From: Fidelibacterota bacterium
GTDB taxonomy: Bacteria > Marinisomatota > Marinisomatia > Marinisomatales > S15-B10
Assembly: GCA_002715465.1 (NCBI GenBank)
Contig: PAYY01000031.1
Span: 1 to 64,000, forward strand
Direction of reading: 5' to 3'
DNA: 64,000 bases
Shown: positions 8,654 to 17,323 of the stretch, piece by piece
How the letters are laid out: every line of letters starts with the position of its first letter
Position numbering within the stretch: position 1 is the stretch's first letter
The notes under the pieces: generated by a model
What the model was told of the DNA's origin: nothing
The model's database searches: none
What the model saw: the letters and a program-made list of their open reading frames with translations, nothing else
Position numbers and translations under genes: made by a program

Positions 8654-9541
8654 ATGAGAGAGAATTTTAAAACTACATCTGAAGGTCTAAATAGAAAGCA
8701 TGTTATGTTAAAGTTATGGGAGAAGGCAAAAAAATTAGGGACATGGAATCCTTCTGAAATTGATCTTAATCAAGATAAGATCGATTGGTTAAAAAGGAGT
8801 GAGTCGGAAAAAGATCTAACAAGTCACGTCACCACATTATTTGTTTCAGGAGAAGAAGCTGTTACTATTGATTTATTACCAATGATTAGCATTATTGCAA
8901 ATGAAGGTCATTTAGAGGAAGAAATTTATCTTACTTCTTTTCTATGGGAAGAAGCTAAACATGTAGATTTTTTTAATCGATATCTTAATGAAGTGATGCA
9001 AATTTCTGGCGATCTATCTCGTTATCATAGTGAAAGCTATAAAATTATTTTTTACAAAGAGTTACCTAATGCAATGAGTCGATTAAACAAAGATAGTTCA
9101 CCAGTGGCTCTGGCTGAAGCTGCTGTTACTTATAATCTTGTAGTTGAAGGAATCCTAGCTGAGACGGGCTATCATGGATGGTTCGAGATTTTGAAAAAAG
9201 CTGGAATCCTTTCTGGAATGTCAAAAGGGATTGAATTAATCCAAAGGGATGAGTCTCGTCATCTTCGTTTTGGGGTATACCTTATCTCGCGTTTAATTGT
9301 TGAATATGGAGATTTAATTTGGGAAGCTGTTGAAAAAAAAATGGAAGTTCTTCTTCCTCCAGCAGTTAATATAATTAATGAACTTTTTGATTATCAAGAA
9401 AGGGTTTATGGAAAAGTGGCCTTTGGACTTAAGCGCGAGGATTTTGTAGACTATGCTGTGTTACAGTTTCAAAAAAGAATAGATCGGATAGAAAAGGCAA
9501 GAGAAAAAACGATAGATGAAATTATATTGCAAAATATTTAG
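8654..9541 (+). CDS. R2-like ligand-binding oxidase (R2lox), Mn/Fe type
   Basis: 295 residues from ATG 8654. The ferritin-like helical bundle carries all six metal ligands expected in this family: Glu67 (SGEEAV), Glu100 and His103 (EEAKH), Glu165 (VVEG), Glu200 and His203 (DESRH). Val70 and Tyr160 sit at the positions that form the Val-Tyr ether cross-link in the Geobacillus enzyme; every spacing matches that protein as I recall it, with a constant two-residue offset. It is not a ribonucleotide reductase small subunit, because the radical tyrosine context and C-terminal tail are absent. R2lox proteins assemble a Mn/Fe cofactor and bind a fatty acid; their physiological substrate is unknown. 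ATG 8642 is an alternative start overlapping the upstream stop, but AAGGA 8637-8641 fits 8654 better. Confidence 0.85.
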   Translation: MRENFKTTSEGLNRKHVMLKLWEKAKKLGTWNPSEIDLNQDKIDWLKRSESEKDLTSHVTTLFVSGEEAVTIDLLPMISIIANEGHLEEEIYLTSFLWEEAKHVDFFNRYLNEVMQISGDLSRYHSESYKIIFYKELPNAMSRLNKDSSPVALAEAAVTYNLVVEGILAETGYHGWFEILKKAGILSGMSKGIELIQRDESRHLRFGVYLISRLIVEYGDLIWEAVEKKMEVLLPPAVNIINELFDYQERVYGKVAFGLKREDFVDYAVLQFQKRIDRIEKAREKTIDEIILQNI

Positions 9542-9629
9542 ATGAAATTCAATCCAATGATTTTGTCTAAAACTTGACAAATGGATGGGTTAAAAACCAT
9601 AGTATTAAACACAATATTATTTTTAAAGC

Positions 9630-10013
9630 ATGAATGAAGCTGTTACAAATGGCATTAGGATATCTGTAAAAAGTGAATTTATTCCAGAGCGTTCAAATCC
9701 AGATGAACCACTATTCTTTTTTGCCTATCATATTACAATAATTAATGAATCAGATGAGCCACAGAAGTTAATAAGTCGGCATTGGCTCATAAAAGATTCA
9801 GCTGGCCAGGTGGAAGAAGTAAAAGGACCTGGTGTTATAGGATATCAACCAAGATTGGAAAAGAACCAGTCATTTAAATATACAAGTTTTTGTCCATTAC
9901 GAACAGAATTTGGTTTTATGAAAGGTACATATCAAATGGTTAGTGATGATGGAGAGACCTTTGATGCAGAGATCCCTGTATTTCACCTTATTACGCCTCA
10001 TGCTGTAAATTAA
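9630..10013 (+). CDS. apaG: ApaG (CorD) family protein
   Basis: 127 residues, the typical ApaG length, a single Fn3-like beta-sandwich. Recognisable signatures are NGIRISVKSEFIPERS at the start, FAYHITIINES, LISRHWLIKDSAG, VKGPGVIGYQPRL and the C-terminal GTYQMVSDDGETFDAEIP and FHL.TP. The protein is linked in Salmonella to cobalt and magnesium transport and resembles the F-box-associated ApaG domain of eukaryotes; its biochemical role is unsettled. Its TAA overlaps the ATG of the HAD gene by one base, so the two are co-translated. Confidence 0.9.
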   Translation: MNEAVTNGIRISVKSEFIPERSNPDEPLFFFAYHITIINESDEPQKLISRHWLIKDSAGQVEEVKGPGVIGYQPRLEKNQSFKYTSFCPLRTEFGFMKGTYQMVSDDGETFDAEIPVFHLITPHAVN

Positions 10014-10666
10014 TGGTAGATCATCTTCAAACTCATTACAAGCATATAATTTGGGATTGGAATGGTACCTTACTAGATGATGCGTGGCTTTGCGTAGATA
10101 TTATGAATTCAATGTTACAGGAACGTTCTTTAGGAACATTAGACATTGATCGTTATCAGAGACTTTTTGATTTCCCAGTAATTGATTATTATAGAAGATT
10201 AGGTTTTGATTTTAGTAAAGAGTCCTTTGAGAAAAGTGGAACAGAATTCATAAAACGCTATGAAATGAGACAAAATGAATTAGTTCTAAATGAAGGTGTG
10301 AAAGATACACTTGAAAAAATTAATTTACTTGGATTGTCTCAATCTATTTTGTCTGCATCTTCAGATGTAATACTCCAAGAATTAACAACTAGGTTAGGTC
10401 TACGACACTATTTTGTTAAAGTGATTGGTCTTGATGATCATTATGCTTTCGGAAAAATTGAAAAAGGTAAAGCTTGGATGAAAGAACTAAAAAAAAATCC
10501 TGATGAAGTCTTATTAATAGGTGATACTTCACATGATTTTGAAGTTTCAAAAGAACTGAATATAGATTGTATTTTAATTCCTAGTGGACATTATTCTAAA
10601 GAAAAATTATTAGATCTCGATGTTCCACTTATTTCTTCAATTTCCCAAGTATTAGATTTTATTTAA
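10013..10666 (+). CDS. HAD-superfamily hydrolase (phosphoglycolate phosphatase-like)
   Basis: 217 residues with the HAD motifs in order: motif I IWDWNGTLLDD (Asp15 nucleophile), motif II LSASS near 115, a Lys in GKAW as motif III, and motif IV LLIGDTSHDFEVSKE. An alpha-helical cap lies between motifs I and II as in Gph/beta-phosphoglucomutase-type enzymes. The residue two after the nucleophile, normally Asp acid/base, is Asn17; this DWNGT variant occurs in some annotated HAD families, so activity is uncertain. The start overlaps the apaG stop. Confidence 0.75.
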   Translation: MVDHLQTHYKHIIWDWNGTLLDDAWLCVDIMNSMLQERSLGTLDIDRYQRLFDFPVIDYYRRLGFDFSKESFEKSGTEFIKRYEMRQNELVLNEGVKDTLEKINLLGLSQSILSASSDVILQELTTRLGLRHYFVKVIGLDDHYAFGKIEKGKAWMKELKKNPDEVLLIGDTSHDFEVSKELNIDCILIPSGHYSKEKLLDLDVPLISSISQVLDFI

Positions 10667-10686
10667 AACAGTATATTATTTATCTT

Positions 10687-10729
10687 AAAGTTGATTGAGC
10701 GGGAACTATAAACATCTATAATCAACTTT
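10687..10729. terminator. Convergent hairpin terminator between the HAD gene and thrB
   Basis: A perfect 10-base-pair stem AAAGTTGATT/AATCAACTTT with a 23-base loop, followed on the + strand by TTTTTAG. It sits between two convergent genes, so it probably stops the + transcript and perhaps reading from thrB. Confidence 0.6.
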
Positions 10730-10767
10730 TTAGTTAAATAAATATTTAGTAGTATTTTTCTGTGAGG

Positions 10768-11688
10768 TTAAAGAATCCTAGTTCCATTCTGATCAATTTT
10801 ACTTATAATTGTTTTTGACTCGATCCCAATCATTTTAAACTCGGATTCCATTTTTTCTCGAATTTGTTCACATTTTTGGAAATTCTTATTTGAAAATGCA
10901 CAAATTGTTGGTCCTGATCCAGAGATGATAAGTCCATCAGCACCAGCTGCTACAACAGATGTTTTAATTTTATCATAACCTGGAATCAAATTTTTTCTAT
11001 ATGGCTCTACAATAACATCATTAAGACTTTTTATAAGAATGTCATAGTCATTTTTTAAAAATGCGGTTACAACTGAAGCTGTATTTGCCATAGCTGTGAC
11101 GGTATCTTTAAGAGTTATTTCATGAGGAAGAATAGTTCTGGCTCCTTTAGTAAGAACTTCTATTTTTGGAGTTCCAATAATCAATTTTAAATTTGATATG
11201 GAACCAAGTTTTTCAACTTCTAATGGTGCAATATTTCTCACCAAAACACCACCTCCAAGTATCGCTGGAGCGGTATTGTCAGCGTGTTTTGCAGATACAA
11301 TTTCTTCAGCATTAGATGCCGCAGTTATTAATTGATTGGTATTTAATTTATTTCCATATAGAGTATTGACAGCAAATGCACCAGCTGCGGCTGAAGCAGC
11401 ACTTGAGCCTAGTCCTGACCCACTTGGCAACCCTTTTTCAATTATTAGGTCTACACCACCAGGATTACCAAGAATATCAAGTATCTCAATTGCTGCGATA
11501 GATGCTGTATTCACATTAATATCTTTCGGAATTTTATTATCTGAAACAATTTCAATAATTGAAACATCTTTATTAGTTCGGCGTGCCTTAATCGTATCCC
11601 CTAAACCTTGAACAGCCATACCAAGGACATCAAAGCCTGGCCCAATGTTTGCTACTGTTGCTGGAGAAAAAACTTTAATCCAGCTCAT
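10768..11688 (-). CDS. thrB: Homoserine kinase
   Basis: 306 residues, GHMP-kinase fold. It phosphorylates homoserine with ATP to O-phosphohomoserine, the substrate of threonine synthase encoded just upstream. Evidence: N-terminal FSPATVANIGPGFDVLGMAV, the ATP-binding glycine-serine loop GLPSGSGLGSSAASA (residues 86-100), and the C-terminal GADGLIISGSGPTICAF. The ATG at 11688 overlaps the thrC stop by four bases (ATGA), giving a coupled thrC-thrB operon. Homoserine dehydrogenase is not in the window. Confidence 0.95.
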   Translation of the reverse strand: MSWIKVFSPATVANIGPGFDVLGMAVQGLGDTIKARRTNKDVSIIEIVSDNKIPKDINVNTASIAAIEILDILGNPGGVDLIIEKGLPSGSGLGSSAASAAAGAFAVNTLYGNKLNTNQLITAASNAEEIVSAKHADNTAPAILGGGVLVRNIAPLEVEKLGSISNLKLIIGTPKIEVLTKGARTILPHEITLKDTVTAMANTASVVTAFLKNDYDILIKSLNDVIVEPYRKNLIPGYDKIKTSVVAAGADGLIISGSGPTICAFSNKNFQKCEQIREKMESEFKMIGIESKTIISKIDQNGTRIL

Positions 11689-13052
11689 TTTTCTTGAAGA
11701 AGAAATAATTTAAAGTTTTCATAATTTGAGTCAAGTTTATAAATATTTTTCTCTCTATCCATAGCTCTTTTTAAGGTTTTAGGTATAATAATTTCAGACC
11801 CAATTGATTCTTCTACAATTTCAGGGAATTTACCCGGGTGAGCTGTTCCCAAAACAACAGCCCGATTGTTATTGTTATTTTGAAACTTTCGCAGAGCGGC
11901 CAATCCCACAGCACCATGAGGATCAAGAATTATGCCATTATTAGACCAGGTTTCTTTAATGATGGTTATTGTCTCACTATCAGAAACAGATGTCGACCAT
12001 AGATTTTTCCGCATCTTCATAAGATCTGGTTTTTTATTTACAATTCCATTAGATAGTAGATGGCCTCCGTAAAGATCAAAGTAACGAGCAAGATTACTTG
12101 GATTACCAACATTCATTGCATTTGATATGCATTTTCGAGAAGGAATTATAGGAGAAAAATTTCCAGAAGAAAGAAAATTAGGAAATTCATCATTTTCATT
12201 AACTGCAATTATAATCTGATCTAAAGGTAGCCCCATTCTTCTAGCAAATTCACAACCAAGAGAATTACCAAAATTACCCGAAGGAATTGAAAAAACTATT
12301 GGCTCATTTTTACTAATAATATTTGATGCGATATAAAAATAATAGACAATTTGAGGAATGATTCTTCCAATATTTATTGAGTTACAAGAGGTAAGATTCA
12401 TTTCGTATAAATCTGGGTCAAGAAAAGCTTTTTTCACTAATTTTTGACAATCATCGAATTTTCCATCAATTGATATGGTTTTAATATTATCTCCAATTCT
12501 TTCAAGCTGTAATCTTTGAACTGGAGAAACTTCTTGATCTGGATATAATATAAATACTTGAAATCCTTTAATTCCCTTAAATGCTTCTCCAATAGCACTT
12601 CCAGTATCTCCACTAGTTGCGACAAGAATATTTGTAGTGTTTTTTGTGTTTTTGAAAAATTCCATGACTTTGGCCATAAATCTAGCAGCAAAGTCTTTGA
12701 ATGAGGCACTTGGTCCACGGTCAAGAAAAGCTATCTGAGTATTTTTATCAATTTTTTCTATAGGAACAGGATAGTTATAAATATCAGCACAAATGGTTTC
12801 AAGATTATTATTTGGTATTTCATTTCCTAAAAATTTTCTAAGGATTTCAAAAGCAATGTAAGGGTAAGACTGACCTTCTAATGCAAATCTTTCTTTTTTG
12901 GTTAGTGTGGGTATAGATGTTGGCATATATAGACCTCCATCAGGCGCAATCCCTTGAAAAAGAGCTTTTCTAAAAGATACGGTTTTATTTTTCCCTTTAT
13001 CTAAATTATAACGATTTGTACTGATATATCGGATGGTAGAAATATTTTGCAT
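11685..13052 (-). CDS. thrC: Threonine synthase
   Basis: 455 residues, PLP fold-type II. It converts O-phosphohomoserine to threonine. The N-terminal domain has YISTNRY, VSFRKALFQGIAPDGGLYMP, and the PLP lysine in PSASFKDFAARF (Lys119); ATSGDTGSAIGEAF, IPSGNFGN and DPHGAVGLAAL follow, and the length fits the longer bacterial/yeast type. Transcription runs thrC then thrB. An AAGGA stands immediately before the ATG with almost no spacing, so initiation may be weak or use a nearby codon. Confidence 0.95.
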   Translation of the reverse strand: MQNISTIRYISTNRYNLDKGKNKTVSFRKALFQGIAPDGGLYMPTSIPTLTKKERFALEGQSYPYIAFEILRKFLGNEIPNNNLETICADIYNYPVPIEKIDKNTQIAFLDRGPSASFKDFAARFMAKVMEFFKNTKNTTNILVATSGDTGSAIGEAFKGIKGFQVFILYPDQEVSPVQRLQLERIGDNIKTISIDGKFDDCQKLVKKAFLDPDLYEMNLTSCNSINIGRIIPQIVYYFYIASNIISKNEPIVFSIPSGNFGNSLGCEFARRMGLPLDQIIIAVNENDEFPNFLSSGNFSPIIPSRKCISNAMNVGNPSNLARYFDLYGGHLLSNGIVNKKPDLMKMRKNLWSTSVSDSETITIIKETWSNNGIILDPHGAVGLAALRKFQNNNNNRAVVLGTAHPGKFPEIVEESIGSEIIIPKTLKRAMDREKNIYKLDSNYENFKLFLLQEK

Positions 13053-13248
13053 TCCTTAACTTTAAATTATTCAAGATGAAATGACAGTCTAGCATGCAGC
13101 CCCAAAGCTATGTCAAATTGATTCTATTAGATATAGTTTAATTTAAAAATTTCTTTGAAAATATAAACTTAGAAGAATGTATTCAATTTTTTTTCTTAGA
13201 TTTCTATTTGATATTCTATCATTACGATTGGTTAAATTATAACTATTA

Positions 13249-13473
13249 ATGGAAGTAGAAGAAGTAAAGAATCTAATAGAAAATGGTCTTTCAGGATCCA
13301 TTGTTAAAGTTAAGGATCTGAAAGGAACAGGGGATCACTTTTCAGTTGAAGTGATTTGGAGTGGTTTTGAAGATATGACATTAATTGAACAGCACCAGAA
13401 GGTTTATAAAACATTAGGTAAATTATTGACGAATGAGATTCATGCTCTTCAGCTACGAACTGCAGTAAATTAG
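13249..13473 (+). CDS. BolA/IbaG family protein
   Basis: 74 residues. BolA-like fold with VEEVKNLIENGL, GDHFSVEVIWSGF and LIEQHQKVYKTLG..L.NEIHALQLRT, the last matching the helix-turn segment with conserved His and the HALqlrt C-terminus of the family. BolA proteins form [2Fe-2S]-bridged complexes with CGFS glutaredoxins, and exactly such a glutaredoxin follows 12 bases downstream, so the pair probably delivers or senses iron-sulfur clusters. Confidence 0.9.
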   Translation: MEVEEVKNLIENGLSGSIVKVKDLKGTGDHFSVEVIWSGFEDMTLIEQHQKVYKTLGKLLTNEIHALQLRTAVN

Positions 13474-13485
13474 AAAGGATAAAAA

Positions 13486-13821
13486 ATGGGTCTAAAAAAA
13501 GAAATTCAAAATACTATAAATGAAAACATGATTGTCCTTTATATGAAAGGTACCAAAGAAATGCCTATGTGTGGTTTTTCTAATGCTGTAGTCCAAGTAA
13601 TGAATAGTTATGGTATCCCCTATATAGACATTAATATTCTCACGGATCCTGAAATTAGAGTGAAACTTTCTGAGATAAGCAACTGGCCTACAATTCCCCA
13701 ATTGTTTATAGATGGAAAACTTGTAGGTGGTTGCGATATTACTCTTGAGCTTCACCAATCTGGTGAGCTTAAAAAACTTCTAGAAGAAGCTGAAAGTAAG
13801 TCAGTATCCAATAATAATTGA
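13486..13821 (+). CDS. grxD: Monothiol CGFS glutaredoxin (Grx4/GrxD type)
   Basis: 111 residues, the standard single-domain length. The active site CGFS stands in MKGTKEMPMCGFSNAVVQ, followed by WPTIPQLFIDGKLVGGCDI, which carries the conserved cis-Pro and the glutathione-binding GGCD. Monothiol glutaredoxins of this type carry a glutathione-ligated [2Fe-2S] cluster and partner with BolA proteins, encoded immediately upstream. AAAGGA precedes the ATG by a normal distance. Confidence 0.93.
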   Translation: MGLKKEIQNTINENMIVLYMKGTKEMPMCGFSNAVVQVMNSYGIPYIDINILTDPEIRVKLSEISNWPTIPQLFIDGKLVGGCDITLELHQSGELKKLLEEAESKSVSNNN

Positions 13822-13875
13822 TTGAGCCAACATTTGCTCAGCTGTATAGTAAAAACTAAATTTGCTTTAATCCTT

Positions 13876-13947
13876 GGCCCCATCGTCTAGTGGTTAGGAC
13901 TCCAGGTTTTCGACCTGGCAACAGGGGTTCGACTCCCCTTGGGGTCA
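13876..13947 (+). tRNA. tRNA-Glu (anticodon TTC)
   Basis: A full cloverleaf: acceptor GGCCCCA pairing with TGGGGTC (one G-U), D-arm TCGTCTAGTGGTTAGGA, anticodon stem CCAGG/CCTGG with loop TTTTCGA so the anticodon is TTC, and T-arm AGGGGTTCGACTCCCCT. CCA is not encoded; the discriminator is A. Confidence 0.95.
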
Positions 13948-13959
13948 CGTAAAGATCAC

Positions 13960-13990
13960 AAAAAAGTCTCTTTAAGAGGCTTTTTTGTTT
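13960..13990 (+). terminator. Rho-independent terminator after tRNA-Glu
   Basis: Stem AAAAAAGTCTC/GAGGCTTTTTT with one G-U pair and a TTTAA loop, running into a T-rich tail, 12 bases after the tRNA. Confidence 0.8.
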
Positions 13991-14022
13991 TTTGTCTAAA
14001 TAATTTATATTTCTACTAACCA

Positions 14023-14961
14023 ATGAATATACTTATAACTGGATCTTCAGGATATATCGGAACTGAGCTTTGCAGACGTTTTGAAACTGATAAGTCGATA
14101 AAAAAAATAATAGGGGTTGATTTATCTGATCCAAAAGAAAATTTCAATAAACTTTCATTTTATAAAAGAGATTGTTGTGAAAATCTTGAAGATATTTTCT
14201 CTGATCATTCAATAGAGACGATTATCCATTTAGTTTTTGTACTTAACCCTATGCATAACAAAAAAACTATGTATCGAATTAATGTTAAAAGTCTTGAAAA
14301 TATATTAGAGTATATACAAAATCATAATATTAAACGTTTGGTAGTCACTAGTTCAGGTACAGCATATGGTGCTTATCCCAATAATCCTGATAGTATTTCA
14401 GAGAATATGCCTATTAGGGGGCATAGGTACCAATATTCAAATGATAAACGCATTGTTGAAGAAAAGCTAATGAAATTCCAAGATGAGAATTCTGATGTTG
14501 ATATAGTAATAGCAAGACCGGCAGTAATTTGTGGCCCTCACATTGGGAATTTCATTTCTCGGTATGTTACTAAGCCATTTGTTCCTCTAATTAATAATTC
14601 TTCAGCCCGAGTTCAGTTGTTGCATGAAGAAGATGCTGCAAACGCACTTTACGCACTTGTTAACGAAGCACCAAGAGGTGCATATAATCTTGGTCCTGAA
14701 GAGACATTAACTCAAGATGAATTAGTCTCAATCACAGGAAAGATTCCACTTCGATTTGGGCCAAAAATTTTGCGTTTTATGAACTCAATTGGATGGTTAT
14801 TAAGATTAAAGATTTTGACGGAGGTTCCTAGTTCGATGTTAGATTTCATTGAATTTTCTTGGGTCGTAAATGGGAGTAAAATTGAACGTCATACATCTTT
14901 TCGTTATAAATATACATCAACGGATGCTATCAATGGATTTATGGAAAAAAGAATTAATTAA
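14023..14961 (+). CDS. NAD-dependent epimerase/dehydratase (extended SDR)
   Basis: 312 residues. N-terminal Rossmann motif ITGSSGYIG (5-13), an acidic residue at the end of strand 2 (GVDLSD), a Ser-containing strand VVTSSGTAYGA, and the catalytic pair in YSNDK (YxxxK). This is the architecture of nucleotide-sugar epimerases/dehydratases, but the substrate cannot be told. It is followed by an amidohydrolase and an alpha/beta hydrolase on the same strand, with no sugar-pathway genes adjacent. Confidence 0.8.
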   Translation: MNILITGSSGYIGTELCRRFETDKSIKKIIGVDLSDPKENFNKLSFYKRDCCENLEDIFSDHSIETIIHLVFVLNPMHNKKTMYRINVKSLENILEYIQNHNIKRLVVTSSGTAYGAYPNNPDSISENMPIRGHRYQYSNDKRIVEEKLMKFQDENSDVDIVIARPAVICGPHIGNFISRYVTKPFVPLINNSSARVQLLHEEDAANALYALVNEAPRGAYNLGPEETLTQDELVSITGKIPLRFGPKILRFMNSIGWLLRLKILTEVPSSMLDFIEFSWVVNGSKIERHTSFRYKYTSTDAINGFMEKRIN

Positions 14962-15025
14962 ATTTTTCTATTCTTTGATTTTATTATTTCTGTTTATTCC
15001 ACTATAGTTTTTGGAGTTAGATTTT

Positions 15026-16111
15026 TTGAACCGTCGTAGATTTTTAAACTATTGTGCTGGGACCATAACGCCTCTAATACTTCCATCTATTCTCCCATTA
15101 TATAAAAGTAATGAAATCATTTATCCTAAAATTCCTATTGTTGATGTACATGTGCATCTATTAGGTAGCAGTCCTTTGAATGGATGTTATGTTAGCAAAC
15201 GATTTCAGAAATCATTTGCAGTTCGTATGTCTAGATTTTTCATTGACTTTGGGAAGGGAAAAACACCTCAAGAAGAGGATGAAAAATATGTAGACCGGCT
15301 GCTGAGATTAGTATCAGAGCTTCCAGATAGTTGGAGAGGAATTCTATTGCCAATGGATGGTGTTTATGATTCATCTGGAGCATTGGATTATAATAAGACA
15401 CTTTTTTTTATTTCCAATGATTATAGTCTGACAGTAGCCACTAAGAGCGGAAAGCTTATTTCCGCTTCTTCCATTAATCCATATAGAAAAGATGCTATTT
15501 TTGAACTAGAGCGAGTTTCATCATTAGGAGCTGTGCTAGTCAAGTGGATTCCAAATACCATGGGAATTAACCCTTCAGATAATAAACTAATTACTTTTTA
15601 TAAAAAAATGAAAGATTTGAATATGACTCTATTAACTCATACTGGAACAGAGCATGCGGTAGGTGGAGCAATAGATCAAACATTTGGAAATCCTAAACAT
15701 CTAATTCTTCCTCTTGAAGAAGGTGTAAATGTTGTTGCTGCCCATTGTGCTTCTGGTGGTGGTGATTCAAACGGTTCGTATTTTAGTCAATTCCTTGATA
15801 TGTTAAATATATTTCCTAATCTTTATGGAGATATTTCAGGTCTTTCTTTATTACATAAAACATCAAGTCTCAAGCATTTAATAAAAAATCCCCATTATTT
15901 TGAAAAGTTATGCTATGGTAGTGATTTTCCTCTTTATTTTACTCCAGCTACAAGTCCTTTTTATTTTTTGGGGTTAATTTCTTTTGGCAAAGCTATGAAA
16001 TTAGGAAGAATTGAAAACGACCTATCTAGAGATATATCTACACTTGTAACATTATCAGTTCCAAATAATTTTTTTGGAAGAGGGTATAAAGCAATTCCGA
16101 AAATTCAATAA
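15026..16111 (+). CDS. Exported amidohydrolase (amidohydrolase 2 family) with a twin-arginine-like signal
   Basis: 361 residues from TTG 15026. The start gives MNRRRFLNYCAGTITPLILP, a short Tat-type signal; GGAG at 15013-15016 is well placed for it, whereas TTG 15011 lacks a ribosome site. The mature part is a TIM-barrel metal hydrolase: IVDVHVHLL gives the HxH pair, THTGTEH and VVAAHCASGGG give further His ligands, and LCYGSDFPLYF the Asp. These match PF04909-type amidohydrolases (decarboxylase/hydrolase family). It is probably periplasmic and folded before export. The substrate is unknown. The alpha/beta hydrolase follows after two bases. Confidence 0.75.
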   Translation: MNRRRFLNYCAGTITPLILPSILPLYKSNEIIYPKIPIVDVHVHLLGSSPLNGCYVSKRFQKSFAVRMSRFFIDFGKGKTPQEEDEKYVDRLLRLVSELPDSWRGILLPMDGVYDSSGALDYNKTLFFISNDYSLTVATKSGKLISASSINPYRKDAIFELERVSSLGAVLVKWIPNTMGINPSDNKLITFYKKMKDLNMTLLTHTGTEHAVGGAIDQTFGNPKHLILPLEEGVNVVAAHCASGGGDSNGSYFSQFLDMLNIFPNLYGDISGLSLLHKTSSLKHLIKNPHYFEKLCYGSDFPLYFTPATSPFYFLGLISFGKAMKLGRIENDLSRDISTLVTLSVPNNFFGRGYKAIPKIQ

Positions 16112-16113
16112 TA

Positions 16114-17196
16114 ATGATTAGATATTGGAAACTATTAAAAATTATTTTACTTGTGGTCCCGACGCCACTTTTTCCATTAATTAGACTATTTTCAAAACGA
16201 CCTAAGTTAGAAAACAGTTTCTTTACTACAACTGAAGGTAAAAAAGTGCCATTAAAGATTTATCATCCACCTAATTTAGATGTTGCTCCAGCAATTATCC
16301 TATTTCCTGGAGCTAGCCCTGCTGCTGAAAATCACGAAGGTGTTAATCTTTTGGCTAAAGCACTCGCCTCATCTGGGGTTCGTGCCTTTTTACCTAGGAT
16401 ACCAGCATTAAAAAAGGTTCTTATCCAATCTGATTCAATAGAACATATGATCAATGCTTATCTGACAGTTTCTGATAGAAAAGATATTGATTCAAAAAAA
16501 ATTGTTGGTTGTGGAGTTAGTTTTGGAGGAAGCCTATTTATTAAAGCATGTTTAGATGATAGGATTAATGGAAAGCCAGCCTCCATTATATCTTATGGGA
16601 GTTATTTTGATTTTGGCGATACTCTTGAATTTAGTATCACAGGTAAATTTTCAGATGGAAAAAAGGATTTTCATTTAAATCCTCATGATTGGGGAAGAAC
16701 AGTTTTTTTTTATAATTATGTTAGATATGTAGATGAACCATTTAATATGGAAAAAATAGAAGAATATCTTTATGATCAAATAATTAATAATGGGGAAAAA
16801 AGTAAAGAATTATGGTATTCTTTTTCTAGAAAGGACAAAAAATTTATTAACACCATTTTATATGAAAAAAATGAAGAAGCCCATAGAATTACAAAAAAAA
16901 CTTTGATGAAAATTAAGCCTCTAGTAATGTCACTTTCTCCATCTAGCTTTATTAACAAAATAGATTTTCCTATTTATATGATGCATGGTGCTCAAGATAA
17001 TATGATTCCTTATACAGAGACATTGAAATTTGCACGAGAACTTAAAATCAGAGGAAACAAGGTACATAGCTTTATAAGTAATCTGTATTCCCACTCAGAG
17101 ATTGAGCATCCTAAAGTTCGGGGAATTAATTTTATTTCTGAACTATTCAGAATGGGAAAGTTTATAAGTTCAATGCTTCGTCCTGTTCTAGAATAG
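16114..17196 (+). CDS. Alpha/beta hydrolase, N-terminal membrane anchor
   Basis: 360 residues. A hydrophobic N-terminal helix (about 6-25) precedes an alpha/beta hydrolase fold: the oxyanion strand AIILFPGASPAAENHEG, the nucleophile elbow GCGVSFGGS (GxSxG), the late Asp in YMMHGAQDNMIP, and a His in LYSHSEIEHP. All three members of the triad are therefore visible. The middle has an unusually charged lid-like segment (about 190-270). It could be an esterase, lipase or acyl hydrolase at the membrane. It begins two bases after the exported amidohydrolase and is likely co-transcribed. Confidence 0.75.
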   Translation: MIRYWKLLKIILLVVPTPLFPLIRLFSKRPKLENSFFTTTEGKKVPLKIYHPPNLDVAPAIILFPGASPAAENHEGVNLLAKALASSGVRAFLPRIPALKKVLIQSDSIEHMINAYLTVSDRKDIDSKKIVGCGVSFGGSLFIKACLDDRINGKPASIISYGSYFDFGDTLEFSITGKFSDGKKDFHLNPHDWGRTVFFYNYVRYVDEPFNMEKIEEYLYDQIINNGEKSKELWYSFSRKDKKFINTILYEKNEEAHRITKKTLMKIKPLVMSLSPSSFINKIDFPIYMMHGAQDNMIPYTETLKFARELKIRGNKVHSFISNLYSHSEIEHPKVRGINFISELFRMGKFISSMLRPVLE

Positions 17197-17242
17197 AGAT
17201 TTTTTCTTAAATTTTGTTCCTCGGTGGTTTCCTCGAAAAAAC

Positions 17243-17271
17243 TTGACTTCCCGAAGGTAATGTGATAATAT
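17243..17271 (+). promoter_or_regulatory. Sigma70-like promoter for the two-repeat small protein
   Basis: TTGACT at 17243-17248 and GATAAT at 17264-17269 (spacer 15), or the overlapping TAATAT at 17266-17271 (spacer 17), about 55 bases before the start codon. A good ribosome site AAGGAG at 17312-17317 follows, six bases from the ATG. Confidence 0.6.
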
Positions 17272-17323
17272 CTACCTTGGATGCGGATAAACAGTTATCT
17301 AAACAATAAAAAAGGAGATAATC

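Noticed and set aside
8654..9541. Ribonucleotide reductase small subunit NrdB
   Set aside because: Ligand spacing, the Val-Tyr cross-link pair and the absence of an NrdA neighbour fit R2lox instead.
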